Assembly: GCF_001922985.1 (NCBI RefSeq)
Contig: NZ_MRUH01000123.1
Span: 1-64,000 of the forward strand
DNA length: 64,000 bases
From: Teredinibacter waterburyi
GTDB taxonomy: Bacteria; Pseudomonadota; Gammaproteobacteria; Pseudomonadales; Cellvibrionaceae
Reading direction: 5' to 3'
The notes under the pieces are model-generated. The model did not search any database and was not told the origin of the DNA. It worked only from the letters and a program-made list of their open reading frames with translations. This document shows positions 8,346-17,092 of this stretch, in pieces; position 1 is the stretch's first letter, and the number at the start of each line of letters is the position of its first letter. The translations under genes and the position numbers were made by a program.

Positions 8346-9506
8346 TTACTGAATGGTTTTTTCTACGGTGGCGCTAACCTGAGCTTCTACTCGACGGTTA
8401 CTAGCGCGACCAGCTGCGGTGTTGTTGTCGGCAATCGGTTGAACTTCGCCGTATCCAATTGCAGTAACGCGGTTAGCATCGATACCGTGTTTTTCGACTA
8501 AGACTTTCTTAACCGCGTTTGCACGCAACTGAGAAAGGTTTTTGTTGTAACTTGCTGCACCGCGATCATCGGTGTGGCCTTTAATTTCAACTTTGCTCAT
8601 TGGGAACTGCTTCATAAAGCTCGCTAGTTCAAGAATTTTTGCATTGGATTCGCTTACGATAACGTCTGAGTTGTTAGCAAAATTTACATTCAATGCAACG
8701 GTTACGTCTTCTTTTAACGTCATGTAGCAGCCGCGGCCATCAACTTTTGCGCCGGCTTTTGTATCGGGGCAAATGTCATTTTTATCCTGCACACCATCGC
8801 CGTCAGCATCGAGTACCAGAGGGCAACCGCTAGTGTCTACCGGTGTGTTTTGATCTGTGCCAGGGCAAGCATCTACACGATCTAATACGCCATCACGATC
8901 ACTATCTTTGTTATCGTCTTTTGTAGTGCTGGTTCCGCTTGACTTGCCGCCAAGTAAAAAGCTAACACCAAGGTTTACCGCAGCTTGAAATGCGTCGCTA
9001 TCTTTTTGTTGGATGGCGCGAACGTCGGTACGCAAAGAAACAACATCGTTAAACGCATACTTCAAACCCAGTCCCGCGTTTACAAAAACGTCATCAAAGG
9101 ATGAACCGCCAGATTTAATGTCACTTTCGCCCAAACCAAACACAGCGTATGGCTGAGCTTTTTCGCCCTTGCCAAAATGGTACAAAGCATCCAGGCGCAA
9201 TTGGTCAGAATCGGCGTCTAGGTTGGTGCCAGAAATTTCAGGTTCAGATGTTAGGTAAGCAAGTTCCACAGCCCAAGGGCTGTTAAATTGATATCCACCC
9301 GCTAGCGACATTGACGCAGTGTCTTCCACTCCTTGACGATTACTATCGTGAGTGATGTAGCCTACAGAAGGCGTGAGGGTAAAACCGCTGTCTTGGACGT
9401 CGCCGGCATTGCTAAGCGGAGCTGCAATTAATGCAGCTGAGGCTACGGCCAAAGCTAAAGGCTTCAATGTGCTGATTTTTTTAGATTGGTTGTTATTGTG
9501 ATCCAT
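8346..9506 (-). CDS. OmpA-family outer membrane porin with TSP3 repeats
   Basis: A 386-residue precursor. The signal peptide (LKPLALAVASAALIAAPLSNAG) is followed by a roughly 165-residue beta-barrel of alternating residues (FTLTPSVGYITHD, PWAVELAYLTSEPE). Two Ca-binding thrombospondin type 3 repeats come next (DSDRDGVLDRVDACPGTD, DADGDGVQDKNDICPDT). The C-terminal OmpA peptidoglycan-binding domain contains VEIKGHTDDRGA and NRRVEAQV. It should link the outer membrane to peptidoglycan, as in OprF/OmpA. Four Cys in the TSP3 and loop segment may form disulfides. Single-gene unit with a 326-bp upstream region. Confidence 0.92.
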   Translation of the reverse strand: MDHNNNQSKKISTLKPLALAVASAALIAAPLSNAGDVQDSGFTLTPSVGYITHDSNRQGVEDTASMSLAGGYQFNSPWAVELAYLTSEPEISGTNLDADSDQLRLDALYHFGKGEKAQPYAVFGLGESDIKSGGSSFDDVFVNAGLGLKYAFNDVVSLRTDVRAIQQKDSDAFQAAVNLGVSFLLGGKSSGTSTTKDDNKDSDRDGVLDRVDACPGTDQNTPVDTSGCPLVLDADGDGVQDKNDICPDTKAGAKVDGRGCYMTLKEDVTVALNVNFANNSDVIVSESNAKILELASFMKQFPMSKVEIKGHTDDRGAASYNKNLSQLRANAVKKVLVEKHGIDANRVTAIGYGEVQPIADNNTAAGRASNRRVEAQVSATVEKTIQ

Positions 9507-9832
9507 TGTGTTTCTTCCTTACGTCTAGTGTGAATTGTGAATGTTTTTATGTGTGTTAAGCGATGAGGCTATTGTGGCTGAGATGCAAAAAAAGGTGTGT
9601 AAAACCCTGTAAAATATTTTTACATTTTGTTTTACGAACGCTAAAAGCGGTTAGACAGAACTTTGACCAGAGAGCGGCTATTGTTCGGTTTTAGCTCAGA
9701 ACTCGTTCGACTTAGGTTGTTTTTAAACCAGTATTGCGGTTTTAGCTGAGAGACATTGGGTCATGTCGCGCGCTTTTACGTTGTCGGCAGGTTTATGGGT
9801 CACGCTTAGGCAATAAAATAGCATGCAAAAAG
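9507..9832. other. Intergenic region upstream of the OmpA gene, 326 bp
   Basis: It contains the promoter region of the ompA-like gene and the 3' end of the CHASE2 kinase operon. The only structure seen is an imperfect direct repeat CGGTTTTAGCT(C/G)AGA at 9686-9700 and 9737-9751, 51 bp apart. This could be a paired regulator site. No ORF or RNA gene was recognised. Confidence 0.45.
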
Positions 9833-12295
9833 CTAGTTGTGGAGCTCGTCTTCAAATCCGGCGAGCGGAAGAGCAAGCTCAAATGTTGTTCCTTCGTTAA
9901 CGACTGAGCGAACACTTAAGCGGCCGTGTAATTTTTGTGCAACGGTTTTGACGAAGAATAAACCGAGGCCGGCGCCGGGGTTGTCGCCGTTGTTTGGAAG
10001 GCGTTTAAAGCGTTGGAACAGCAGCGGCAGGTCTTGGTTGGCGATGCCTTGGCCTTGGTCTTCAACGGTGATTAGCGCGTGAGGACGAGCCGAATCGAGG
10101 CTTTCGGCCGCATTTAGTGAGAGGTGAATCTTGGTGTAGCTGGGGCTGTATTTAATCGCGTTGGTTAAGAGGTTAATTAATGCTCTCAGTAGCAACTCAA
10201 AGTCGGCATTTACCCAAAAATCGGCATCTTGTTTGTGTACGTCTATCGAGATTGATTTATCGGCCGCTAGTGCCATTACCTGCTGGTGTGCATCGTCGAT
10301 GATGGCGTGAAGGTCACACCACTGGAAGCTTTCGTTGGCAGAGTTTTCGGCGCGACTTAGTTGCAGCAGGCTTTCGGCGTAGCTTAAATTGCGTTGTGCG
10401 TATTGTTCGATATCGGCGAGAAGCTTGGCTCTTTCGCCGGTTTGAGCCTCGGGTTTAGTTTTTCGGGCGCTTTGGATCAGGGCGAGTATCGATACCATCG
10501 GCGAGCGCAAATCGTGGGATATAAAGTTGAGCGTTTCCATGCGCGCTAATTCGCTCTCTTTCAATTGAGTAATATCAATAAACGTTAACACTCCCACCTT
10601 TGCCGAATAGGAGGTGCCACGCTTGGTGTGAGAGCGGCGCTCTATGCCAATTCTACGCGCTTGAATAAACAGCTGTATTTCGCCAGTCTCGGGTTCGTCA
10701 TTCTCACTTGCCAGCTCGGCAATGGTCGCTACAGTATCGCTTTGGCGGGTATTATTTTGGCATTTGGCCTCGAGGTGAAAATCACTGTCGTTGGCTAATA
10801 GGTCGCGGGTTAAGGCTGACCAGTCGTACTCTGCGGTCAGCTGGAAGCCGTCCTGTAGGTCTACAATATCGCTGTTCTGGCGGATATGAGGAAACCAAAC
10901 CTCGGCTTGTTGGTTGAACAGAATGATTTCACCAGATTCGCTGAATACGATCATACCCTCATGCAAGCCGTTGATACTTTGTTGCAGCAACTGTCGAGTT
11001 GTTTCCAGTTCCCGGTTGGCATTAAACAGTTGGGTAATGGTGCGGCTGACGACTTCCGAACCGCCGATTAACGCTGTGGCAGAAGAGGGTTTGGAGAATA
11101 AGCTGTGGTTGAGTGCGGCATAGTTTGCGGTGTTTTCCGACTGTTCAATAAAACGTATGGAGCGCTTTAAATAATTTAGGGCAATCTCCAATCGCAACCA
11201 GCTCCACAAGGGGTAAAACACCAGTACCGCGATAATACTGCTGGCGGCTGGAATCCATAGTTGGCCAAACTGTAGGCTGCAGATGGTCGCAATTATCAAA
11301 AGAATCACGCTGCCTAGCGTACTCAGTAGGAATTGTGCTGGGCTCAGGAAGGATAGGGCGCTCAGTAGGACTAAGACGACTAGGCCGGTAGCAACGCTTG
11401 CAATACCACTGGCGAGGCGTTGGATAAGTTCATGATTGGCGAGCTGGCTGTAAATTTGCGCGCTAATCTCAACCCCGGCAATACGCCCAATAGGTGTTGT
11501 TAGCACATCGTGAACGCCGGCTGCGGTTGCACCGATAAAGATAATTTTGTCTTTTAGCAGCTCCGGCGGAAAGCGCCCGTTGAGCAGGTCGATGTAGGAC
11601 AGAGTTGGAATACGGTTGCTGGCGTTGAAAGCGATGTAATTGTGGTAATCGCGGTATAACAGCATTGGCGAGGGCTCTACTTCTGGCGGCGAGCGACTCC
11701 CCGGTAGTGCAGTCTGCGTATTTAACAGGGTCGCCAGAGCAGCACCTATGTGTGGCCAACGGGGTTCTCCTAAGCCTTCTTTCAAAAAGACCGAGCGGCA
11801 GACGCCGTCACTGTCGCAGGAAACATGAGCGTGGCCGATAGCGGCCGCAGCCTGATAAAGCTGTGGCGTGGGCGGAATCTCGAGTAGTTGCCCTTTGTTG
11901 TTGATGGCCTCGAAATACAGTGGTAATACCACTTTGCCATTCTGTTCGATCGCCTCTTGCAGGAGTATGTCGTTCTCGGGCGAACGCTTATCTGGATCGC
12001 TAAATAAAATATCGAATACTACGGCGCTAACCTTGGCATCGGTTAGTTGTTGTAACAGGTCGGCGTGAGTGGCACGTGGCCAAGGCCAGCGACCCAGCTG
12101 TTCAATGCTCTGTTCGTCGATGGCGACAATAAGGGTTTGGGTTGGTTTGCTCGGGTTGGGCAGGTGTTGCTGAATGGTATCGTAGATAAGCAGGTCTAAC
12201 GCTTCCAGCCATTGGCGCTGCTGAGCCGTGGCGGCCAGCAGCGCTAACAGTAGCGGAATAAACAGGTGAGAGAACAGCTTAGAGAGTTGCCGCAT
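9833..12295 (-). CDS. CHASE2-domain sensor histidine kinase
   Basis: An 820-residue inner-membrane kinase. An N-terminal membrane helix (about 6-24) precedes an extracytoplasmic CHASE2 sensor (about 27-290; IVAIDEQSIEQLGRWPWPR is typical). Three membrane helices follow (about 296-317, 322-343, 346-367). A PAS-like region (about 435-580; GLHEGMIVFSESGEIILFN) is followed by HisKA with FISHDLRSP, phospho-acceptor H594. The HATPase_c domain has NLLTNAIKYSP, DQGQGIA and GAGLGLFFVK. Last gene of a three-gene operon with the response regulator and LysM/FecR gene, its likely partners. Signal unknown. Confidence 0.93.
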   Translation of the reverse strand: MRQLSKLFSHLFIPLLLALLAATAQQRQWLEALDLLIYDTIQQHLPNPSKPTQTLIVAIDEQSIEQLGRWPWPRATHADLLQQLTDAKVSAVVFDILFSDPDKRSPENDILLQEAIEQNGKVVLPLYFEAINNKGQLLEIPPTPQLYQAAAAIGHAHVSCDSDGVCRSVFLKEGLGEPRWPHIGAALATLLNTQTALPGSRSPPEVEPSPMLLYRDYHNYIAFNASNRIPTLSYIDLLNGRFPPELLKDKIIFIGATAAGVHDVLTTPIGRIAGVEISAQIYSQLANHELIQRLASGIASVATGLVVLVLLSALSFLSPAQFLLSTLGSVILLIIATICSLQFGQLWIPAASSIIAVLVFYPLWSWLRLEIALNYLKRSIRFIEQSENTANYAALNHSLFSKPSSATALIGGSEVVSRTITQLFNANRELETTRQLLQQSINGLHEGMIVFSESGEIILFNQQAEVWFPHIRQNSDIVDLQDGFQLTAEYDWSALTRDLLANDSDFHLEAKCQNNTRQSDTVATIAELASENDEPETGEIQLFIQARRIGIERRSHTKRGTSYSAKVGVLTFIDITQLKESELARMETLNFISHDLRSPMVSILALIQSARKTKPEAQTGERAKLLADIEQYAQRNLSYAESLLQLSRAENSANESFQWCDLHAIIDDAHQQVMALAADKSISIDVHKQDADFWVNADFELLLRALINLLTNAIKYSPSYTKIHLSLNAAESLDSARPHALITVEDQGQGIANQDLPLLFQRFKRLPNNGDNPGAGLGLFFVKTVAQKLHGRLSVRSVVNEGTTFELALPLAGFEDELHN

Positions 12296-12329
12296 TAGGG
12301 TTGTGCTTTAGTTACCTAAGTGGGTTTAT

Positions 12330-13724
12330 TTACAGAAGCAGCATAGTTAATAAAGAGCCGAGTACCCACATAATTAAAGCGGTATCGCGGGTTTTAACTT
12401 CTACCGGTTCGCTGTAGTTGCCGGCCACCTGGTATTCGGCCAGTGGGCGCACGCGCACATAAAACTTACCCGGTAGCCTGCCGGCGAGATCTAGCTCGGT
12501 AGCGGCGACGGTTTCGTTGCGCAGCAGCTTGTCAAAGCTTGGGCTGCGGGAAACTTCCAGCTGATAGGCAACGGCTCCCTCTGCAGGTGTCCAGCTAATA
12601 TGGGTGAGTTTTTTACTGCTATTGGCGCTTACGGTAACAGCGCTAGGTGCTAGTGCCGCGCAAATATTTTGCTGTGCAGGCATGCCCTGTAACCCAAGCT
12701 TGTCACGTGCGCTAAGACGAACTTTGTAGCAGCCGTTTTCAGTAATTGGCAGGGTAAGTTCATTGTCTGTTGTCGACCCAGAGCCTATGACCTTTTCCTC
12801 TTCTGAGTACTCTAATATGCTGATTTTATAACCTTGAGCGCCGGCTAGCGGGTGCCATGTAAGGGTAATTGGCAGCGCTTGGCTGGGGTTTAGGTCGCGC
12901 CATTCTGGTGCGGGCAAGAGGGCGGTAGGCTGCATAAGTGGCTGGCCTTTTTCGGCCTTAATCCCGTAGCCACGGGCGACCATCACTGCATCTGCAGCGC
13001 TGTTGTCGACATCGACATTACCTTCATACACCTCGCCGAGCATGCTGGCGGCGCCATCGTTGCCATTGGCACTTACCCGAAAGTCTGTGCCGCGTACCGC
13101 AGCCACGGCGGATGGAGTAGAAACGCGAAACTGTGAGCGCGGTTCACGTTTGGGCACTTTCGTTTTGGCGGCACCGCGCAACAGGTTAATGCGCGAATCG
13201 ACCATGCCGGTGTTGCCGTGCTGGGAGAGTGAGTCCAGCTGGATATGACTGTTTTCTTCTAGCACCATTACAGCGCCGTCGGCAAAGCGCAAACTGGCAC
13301 TGCTGTCGGCGCCGGTCTCAATTTCATTGCCCATGCTCAGTGTGTCGCCAAGCGCTGCAATGCGTGTGGTTTGATCACCTTCGCTGGTTTCGCGTACTCG
13401 AACTTCACCAGCAACATAAATTAGCTCTACGCCTATCGGTTGGGCTTTAAGCCAAGCAACAGGGAAGCGTATACGAGTTCCCGGGGCGAGCGAGCGTGGG
13501 TAATCAACACCGTTATAGGGGCCAATTTTTTGCCAGCAACCTTTCTGGGTGGTGTATTTCAAGCACAGGTGCCAAAGCGTGTCGTTGGCTCGCACGGTGT
13601 AAACCCAATCTTCGGCGCCTACACTGGCGGAGCCTAGTCCAAGCATTAGAGCAATGGCGACGCCTGTTAGGTGACAGCGGCGAGTAATAAACCCAAAGTC
13701 GAGACGTTTTAGAGTCTTAAGCAC
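12330..13724 (-). CDS. LysM and FecR domain envelope protein
   Basis: A 464-residue secreted or membrane-anchored protein. The signal peptide (VAIALMLGLGSASVGA) ends near residue 37. A LysM domain follows (about 41-90: YTVRANDTLWHLCLKYT), which binds peptidoglycan. A FecR domain (about 120-235) contains FRVSTPSAVAAVRGTDFRVS. Two fibronectin III-like repeats lie at about 270-360 and 365-445. The protein ends in a short hydrophobic segment (TALIMWVLGSLLTMLLL) that could anchor it. It sits between the response regulator (25 bp upstream) and the CHASE2 kinase (34 bp downstream), suggesting a periplasmic accessory or sensor for that kinase. Confidence 0.9.
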   Translation of the reverse strand: MLKTLKRLDFGFITRRCHLTGVAIALMLGLGSASVGAEDWVYTVRANDTLWHLCLKYTTQKGCWQKIGPYNGVDYPRSLAPGTRIRFPVAWLKAQPIGVELIYVAGEVRVRETSEGDQTTRIAALGDTLSMGNEIETGADSSASLRFADGAVMVLEENSHIQLDSLSQHGNTGMVDSRINLLRGAAKTKVPKREPRSQFRVSTPSAVAAVRGTDFRVSANGNDGAASMLGEVYEGNVDVDNSAADAVMVARGYGIKAEKGQPLMQPTALLPAPEWRDLNPSQALPITLTWHPLAGAQGYKISILEYSEEEKVIGSGSTTDNELTLPITENGCYKVRLSARDKLGLQGMPAQQNICAALAPSAVTVSANSSKKLTHISWTPAEGAVAYQLEVSRSPSFDKLLRNETVAATELDLAGRLPGKFYVRVRPLAEYQVAGNYSEPVEVKTRDTALIMWVLGSLLTMLLL

Positions 13725-13749
13725 AAGGCAGTTCCTTTTTGCGGATTAA

Positions 13750-14436
13750 TTAAGCAATAACTTTTTCGAGGCGATAGCCATGCTGATAAATTGTTTTTAT
13801 GGTGTAGCCCATTTCCGGCCCAATTTTTAGGCTGCGCCTGACGCGGCTAACGTGTACATCTACCGTTCGGGTATCTAAACCCGTGGCAATGCCCCATACA
13901 GACTTTAACAAGAACTCGCGGGAAAGGACTTTACCTTGATGCTGAAACAGGCAGAGTGCGACCAAATAGTCTTTGCGGGTAAGCTTTACCGGCTCGCCAC
14001 TGAGGCTAATAGATTCAGTTTGTGTATTCAGCTGAATTGGCCCCAGCTCAATAGTGGAGGAGTCGTCAGCAATACCAGCGCGGCGGCCCAAGGCGCTAAT
14101 GCGAGCCAGTAGCTCCCACTGGCGAACCGGTTTGGTCAAATAGTCATCAGCACCAGATTGCAGGGCTTTAACAATATCTTCCTCGGCGGAGCGCTGCGTG
14201 GAGAATAGAATCGGCATGGTGCTGGCCATTTGCTGGCGCAGCGTGACCAGTACGTCCAGACCGGTTTGGTCGGGAAGCTGCCAGTCGAGAATCGCCATAT
14301 CGAGGAGATGCTCGCGACACAGGTCTAAAAACAGGTTGCAGCGATTAGCGTGAAGTACTTCATGGCCCTCTTCTTCCAGCCAGCTTATGACAAGTTCGGC
14401 TTGTGCTGGATCGTCTTCGAGAAGCCCAATTTTCAC
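13750..14436 (-). CDS. OmpR/PhoB-family response regulator
   Basis: A 228-residue regulator. The receiver domain (1-115) has the acidic pocket EDD (7-9), phospho-acceptor D51 (ILDWQLPD), a switch Ser/Thr at 79-80 and K102 in LTKP. A winged-helix DNA-binding domain occupies about 128-226 (FLLKSVWG, TRTVDVHVSRVRRSL). First gene of the operon encoding its probable kinase (CHASE2) and a FecR/LysM protein. Target genes unknown; the neighbouring ompA-like gene is a possible target, but only by position. Confidence 0.93.
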   Translation of the reverse strand: MKIGLLEDDPAQAELVISWLEEEGHEVLHANRCNLFLDLCREHLLDMAILDWQLPDQTGLDVLVTLRQQMASTMPILFSTQRSAEEDIVKALQSGADDYLTKPVRQWELLARISALGRRAGIADDSSTIELGPIQLNTQTESISLSGEPVKLTRKDYLVALCLFQHQGKVLSREFLLKSVWGIATGLDTRTVDVHVSRVRRSLKIGPEMGYTIKTIYQHGYRLEKVIA

Positions 14437-14636
14437 TCTAACCCCCTAGTATTTAGTGTGGTCACGGCAATAGATTTTGCCTGTGAATGCATTAACCGCG
14501 TGCACGGCAGCAGCACAGCGCCTATTATGCCAAATAAATTCCGCTACGCTCAGCTTTTTCCACTTGTGGGACTTTGTGTTGAGCTGTTTGTGGGAGATCG
14601 GCGAGTGAATTCACCATACAGCAATTAGGCATTTCG

Positions 14637-14993
14637 ATGAGTATTAAAAACGATATACAGAATACATCCAATAAACTGTACAACGCGCAACAGAAATTGG
14701 ACGCGGCCGAAAAACGACGCGATACCGCGATGGTGGATAAATTCACCACCGATATTGCCGTTCTAGAAAAGCAGTTAGCATCGCTAAAGCAACAAACCGC
14801 GCGGCAAAATGTGGAAAAGGGCAGCGCGATTAAGGCGTTACCCTTTTCGCGGCCCCTAACCAAAGCCGAGCAGGCGGATATGGGATCGCTAAAAAAGAAA
14901 GTGCGAGGCTTGGTTGTTGTTCACCCCATGACGGCGCTGGGCCGCGACATGGGAATATCAGTGGTAACCGGCTACGCGAAATCTGAGTTTTAG
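14637..14993 (+). CDS. yibL: Ribosome-associated protein YibL (DUF2810)
   Basis: A 118-residue protein. The N-terminal two-thirds is a coiled coil (about residues 5-62, QKLDAAEKRRDTA onward). The C-terminal half is strongly YibL-like: LPFSRPLTKAEQADMGSLKK, then VRGLVVVHPMTALGRDMG, nearly identical in pattern to E. coli YibL (120 aa). E. coli YibL co-purifies with ribosomes; its molecular role is unclear. Single gene in its own orientation, divergent from the response regulator operon. Confidence 0.92.
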   Translation: MSIKNDIQNTSNKLYNAQQKLDAAEKRRDTAMVDKFTTDIAVLEKQLASLKQQTARQNVEKGSAIKALPFSRPLTKAEQADMGSLKKKVRGLVVVHPMTALGRDMGISVVTGYAKSEF

Positions 14994-15029
14994 TGTGTTG
15001 TAGCTCTACAGTGCTAGTGCTTTGTAGTG

Positions 15030-16475
15030 TTATGCCTTGGCGTTAGCGCGGGCCAATCGATCGTGGCGACGTTTCACAAATAGCATTGCTAGTATTATGA
15101 GAGCAGCTGCAATTAGGGCTAAAACTTTCCCTTCAAACACATAATATAAAATGTATCTTACCTGATGACCGCCATCAGTAAAGGCGGTAATAAGCCCCAT
15201 ATTTTCGATGCTGAATGCCGATGTTTGACTCGCGAGTTGTGTGTACTTCGGCGCTAGGTGTGTGGCGATGAGTAAAAATGAAATGATTACCGGAATGCCG
15301 GCTAGCACCGCTCGAAACACATTCCCTTTAAACATTAATACTGAAATCGACATAACCGAAATTAAATTGGGAAGATCCCCCAGCGGCAGCACTTTATTCC
15401 CCGGTAGAATCAAAGCGATAAGAATGGCTAAGGCCATTAGAATCAAGCCAGTTGCGATTACTGATTTGTGGCTCATTAAAAACCCCGTATCCAAAGCAAC
15501 GATAAGGTTGGAGCGGTGCGGGAAGTATTTTTCAACTTGAATTCGAAGTGCCGTAGTCACCGGGATCATAGCGCTACCAATAAGGCCGGCACTTTTTGGC
15601 AAAATGAACATCACCGCGGCAATGTGCACGCTAAGTTCTAGGGTTTCTTTTAACGAATAGCCAGCAGCCAGAGCGAGAAGTAAACCCATCGAGCCGCCCA
15701 TAACCATCGGCTCGCTTAATAAACTGAGTAAACTTTGCTCGGTGTCTTTTTCGTCCGCTGATTGATCCTTGTTTTTTTCATCTGCATCACGACCCGCGGG
15801 CTTATTAGCATTACTGGTGAAGGTGATATTAGCTGCTTTTTCAGGGTTGAAGTTGATTTTATTAATCACCGGAATACGCTCAATTAACCAGTCAAATAGT
15901 GCGGTATAGGGCACAATGCCGTTCACGGAGACCGGTGATGCAGAAACGCCCTTAATCCCAAGTTCACGCTCTACGTCCGGCGCTGTCCACTCGGTTAATT
16001 TAAAGCAGTAAATGGCCAAGCAGGCGGTTGCCGTCAACCCCAATAGCATACTGCCGGACGCATTCATAACCAGCGCCCCCAAGAAGGCAAAATGCCAGTA
16101 GTTCCATACGTCGATATAGATAGCGCGCGTTAAGCCGGTGGCGATCATGACCAGATTTAACACAATCACCAGTGGAATTGAGATTGCTGCCAGCGGCGAA
16201 GCCCATGTGATTGCTGCCAATGGTGGCCAGCCAACATCGAGGATGGGGAAATCTAAGCCGCGCACTATAGTCAGCTGTTCCACGGCGGGTTTAATGTTGG
16301 CGACAAAAAAGTCAAAAGCGATAAACACACCTGCGAAGCCGACCGCCAATTCAATGGCGGTAATAAGCGATTTTTTTAGTGAAAGCCTTACCGCTAAAGC
16401 CAAACAGAAAATGATAATGGGTAGCATCACGTAGGCTTTGAAGCTAAAAAAGGTATCGAGGGCGGTTTGTAGCAT
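15030..16475 (-). CDS. PTS galactitol-type EIIC permease, orphan
   Basis: A 481-residue polytopic membrane protein of the EIIC-GAT family (PF03611). Diagnostic segments are LDVGWPPLAAITWASPLAA, VMIATGLTRAIYIDVWNYWHF and the later QVEKYFPHRSNLIVALD. At least ten hydrophobic helices are visible. A charged, Asp/Lys-rich loop sits at about residues 215-250 (DEKNKDQSADEKDTEQS), longer than I expect for GatC. EIIC components normally work with EIIA and EIIB, but no such genes lie within this window. It may be served by components elsewhere, or transport something without phosphorylation; both are inference. Confidence 0.85.
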   Translation of the reverse strand: MLQTALDTFFSFKAYVMLPIIIFCLALAVRLSLKKSLITAIELAVGFAGVFIAFDFFVANIKPAVEQLTIVRGLDFPILDVGWPPLAAITWASPLAAISIPLVIVLNLVMIATGLTRAIYIDVWNYWHFAFLGALVMNASGSMLLGLTATACLAIYCFKLTEWTAPDVERELGIKGVSASPVSVNGIVPYTALFDWLIERIPVINKINFNPEKAANITFTSNANKPAGRDADEKNKDQSADEKDTEQSLLSLLSEPMVMGGSMGLLLALAAGYSLKETLELSVHIAAVMFILPKSAGLIGSAMIPVTTALRIQVEKYFPHRSNLIVALDTGFLMSHKSVIATGLILMALAILIALILPGNKVLPLGDLPNLISVMSISVLMFKGNVFRAVLAGIPVIISFLLIATHLAPKYTQLASQTSAFSIENMGLITAFTDGGHQVRYILYYVFEGKVLALIAAALIILAMLFVKRRHDRLARANAKA

Positions 16476-16678
16476 AGGGGCAAACTCACAGGGCTTTTCA
16501 GGATGGATTGGCTGGCAATACTAGATGAACTAGAACGGCAATACTAAAGCGTTTCAGTCGAAACTCCTATAGAATAGCGCGGCTTTATTAGCCCACAAAA
16601 GTGGCGGCTTAGGTTAGTTTCAGCGGTTCACTTACAAGGGTTCGGTTTTACAATAGTTATAGAAGATAGAGTTTATCC

Positions 16679-17029
16679 ATGATTGATGCCCTTATTCAAA
16701 AAGTACGCAACACCCCAGAGAGTATAGAGTTTAATGACGTTATTGCAGTGATTGCGAATAACTATGACTACATACCCACAACATTTCATAATGGCGACAT
16801 CGTAAATGTTGCGGGTAGCAATGAAGGTTCATGTAAGATTTTTTGTTTCGCGCAAATAAATGCATTGAGTGAAACCGAAACCTTAGCCTTATTTGGCGCC
16901 TACTATAGGGACGATGTAATGGGTAACCCAAGTGGTGACGATCACGCCAATATCCGCAACTTTATTCTCGATGGCTGGCTGGGAATTCGCTTCGACGGCA
17001 TTGCGTTAACGCCTAAGCACGACGCGTAA
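16679..17029 (+). CDS. HopJ-type effector family protein (PF08888)
   Basis: A 116-residue protein with the family pattern: IEFNDVIAVIANNYDYIPT, FHNGDIVN, GSCKIFCFAQ and a C-terminal DGWLGIRFDG. HopJ was named from a Pseudomonas syringae type III effector candidate, but homologues are common in free-living bacteria without type III secretion. No secretion genes are nearby, and the sequence has no signal peptide. An ordinary cytoplasmic role seems more likely than effector function. First of four co-directional genes (with a dienelactone hydrolase, YaeQ and MAPEG). Confidence 0.88.
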   Translation: MIDALIQKVRNTPESIEFNDVIAVIANNYDYIPTTFHNGDIVNVAGSNEGSCKIFCFAQINALSETETLALFGAYYRDDVMGNPSGDDHANIRNFILDGWLGIRFDGIALTPKHDA

Positions 17030-17092
17030 AAACAGCTTAAGCGAATAACATTGGCGAATAAAATAACATCGGCTAATAAATAGGAGACTACT

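Noticed and set aside
9833..14436. FecR protein as part of a TonB-dependent iron-uptake system
   Set aside because: No ECF sigma factor, TonB receptor or siderophore gene is adjacent; the neighbours form a two-component system.
16679..17029. Type III effector role for HopJ protein
   Set aside because: No type III secretion genes or chaperone nearby, and the family is widespread in free-living bacteria.
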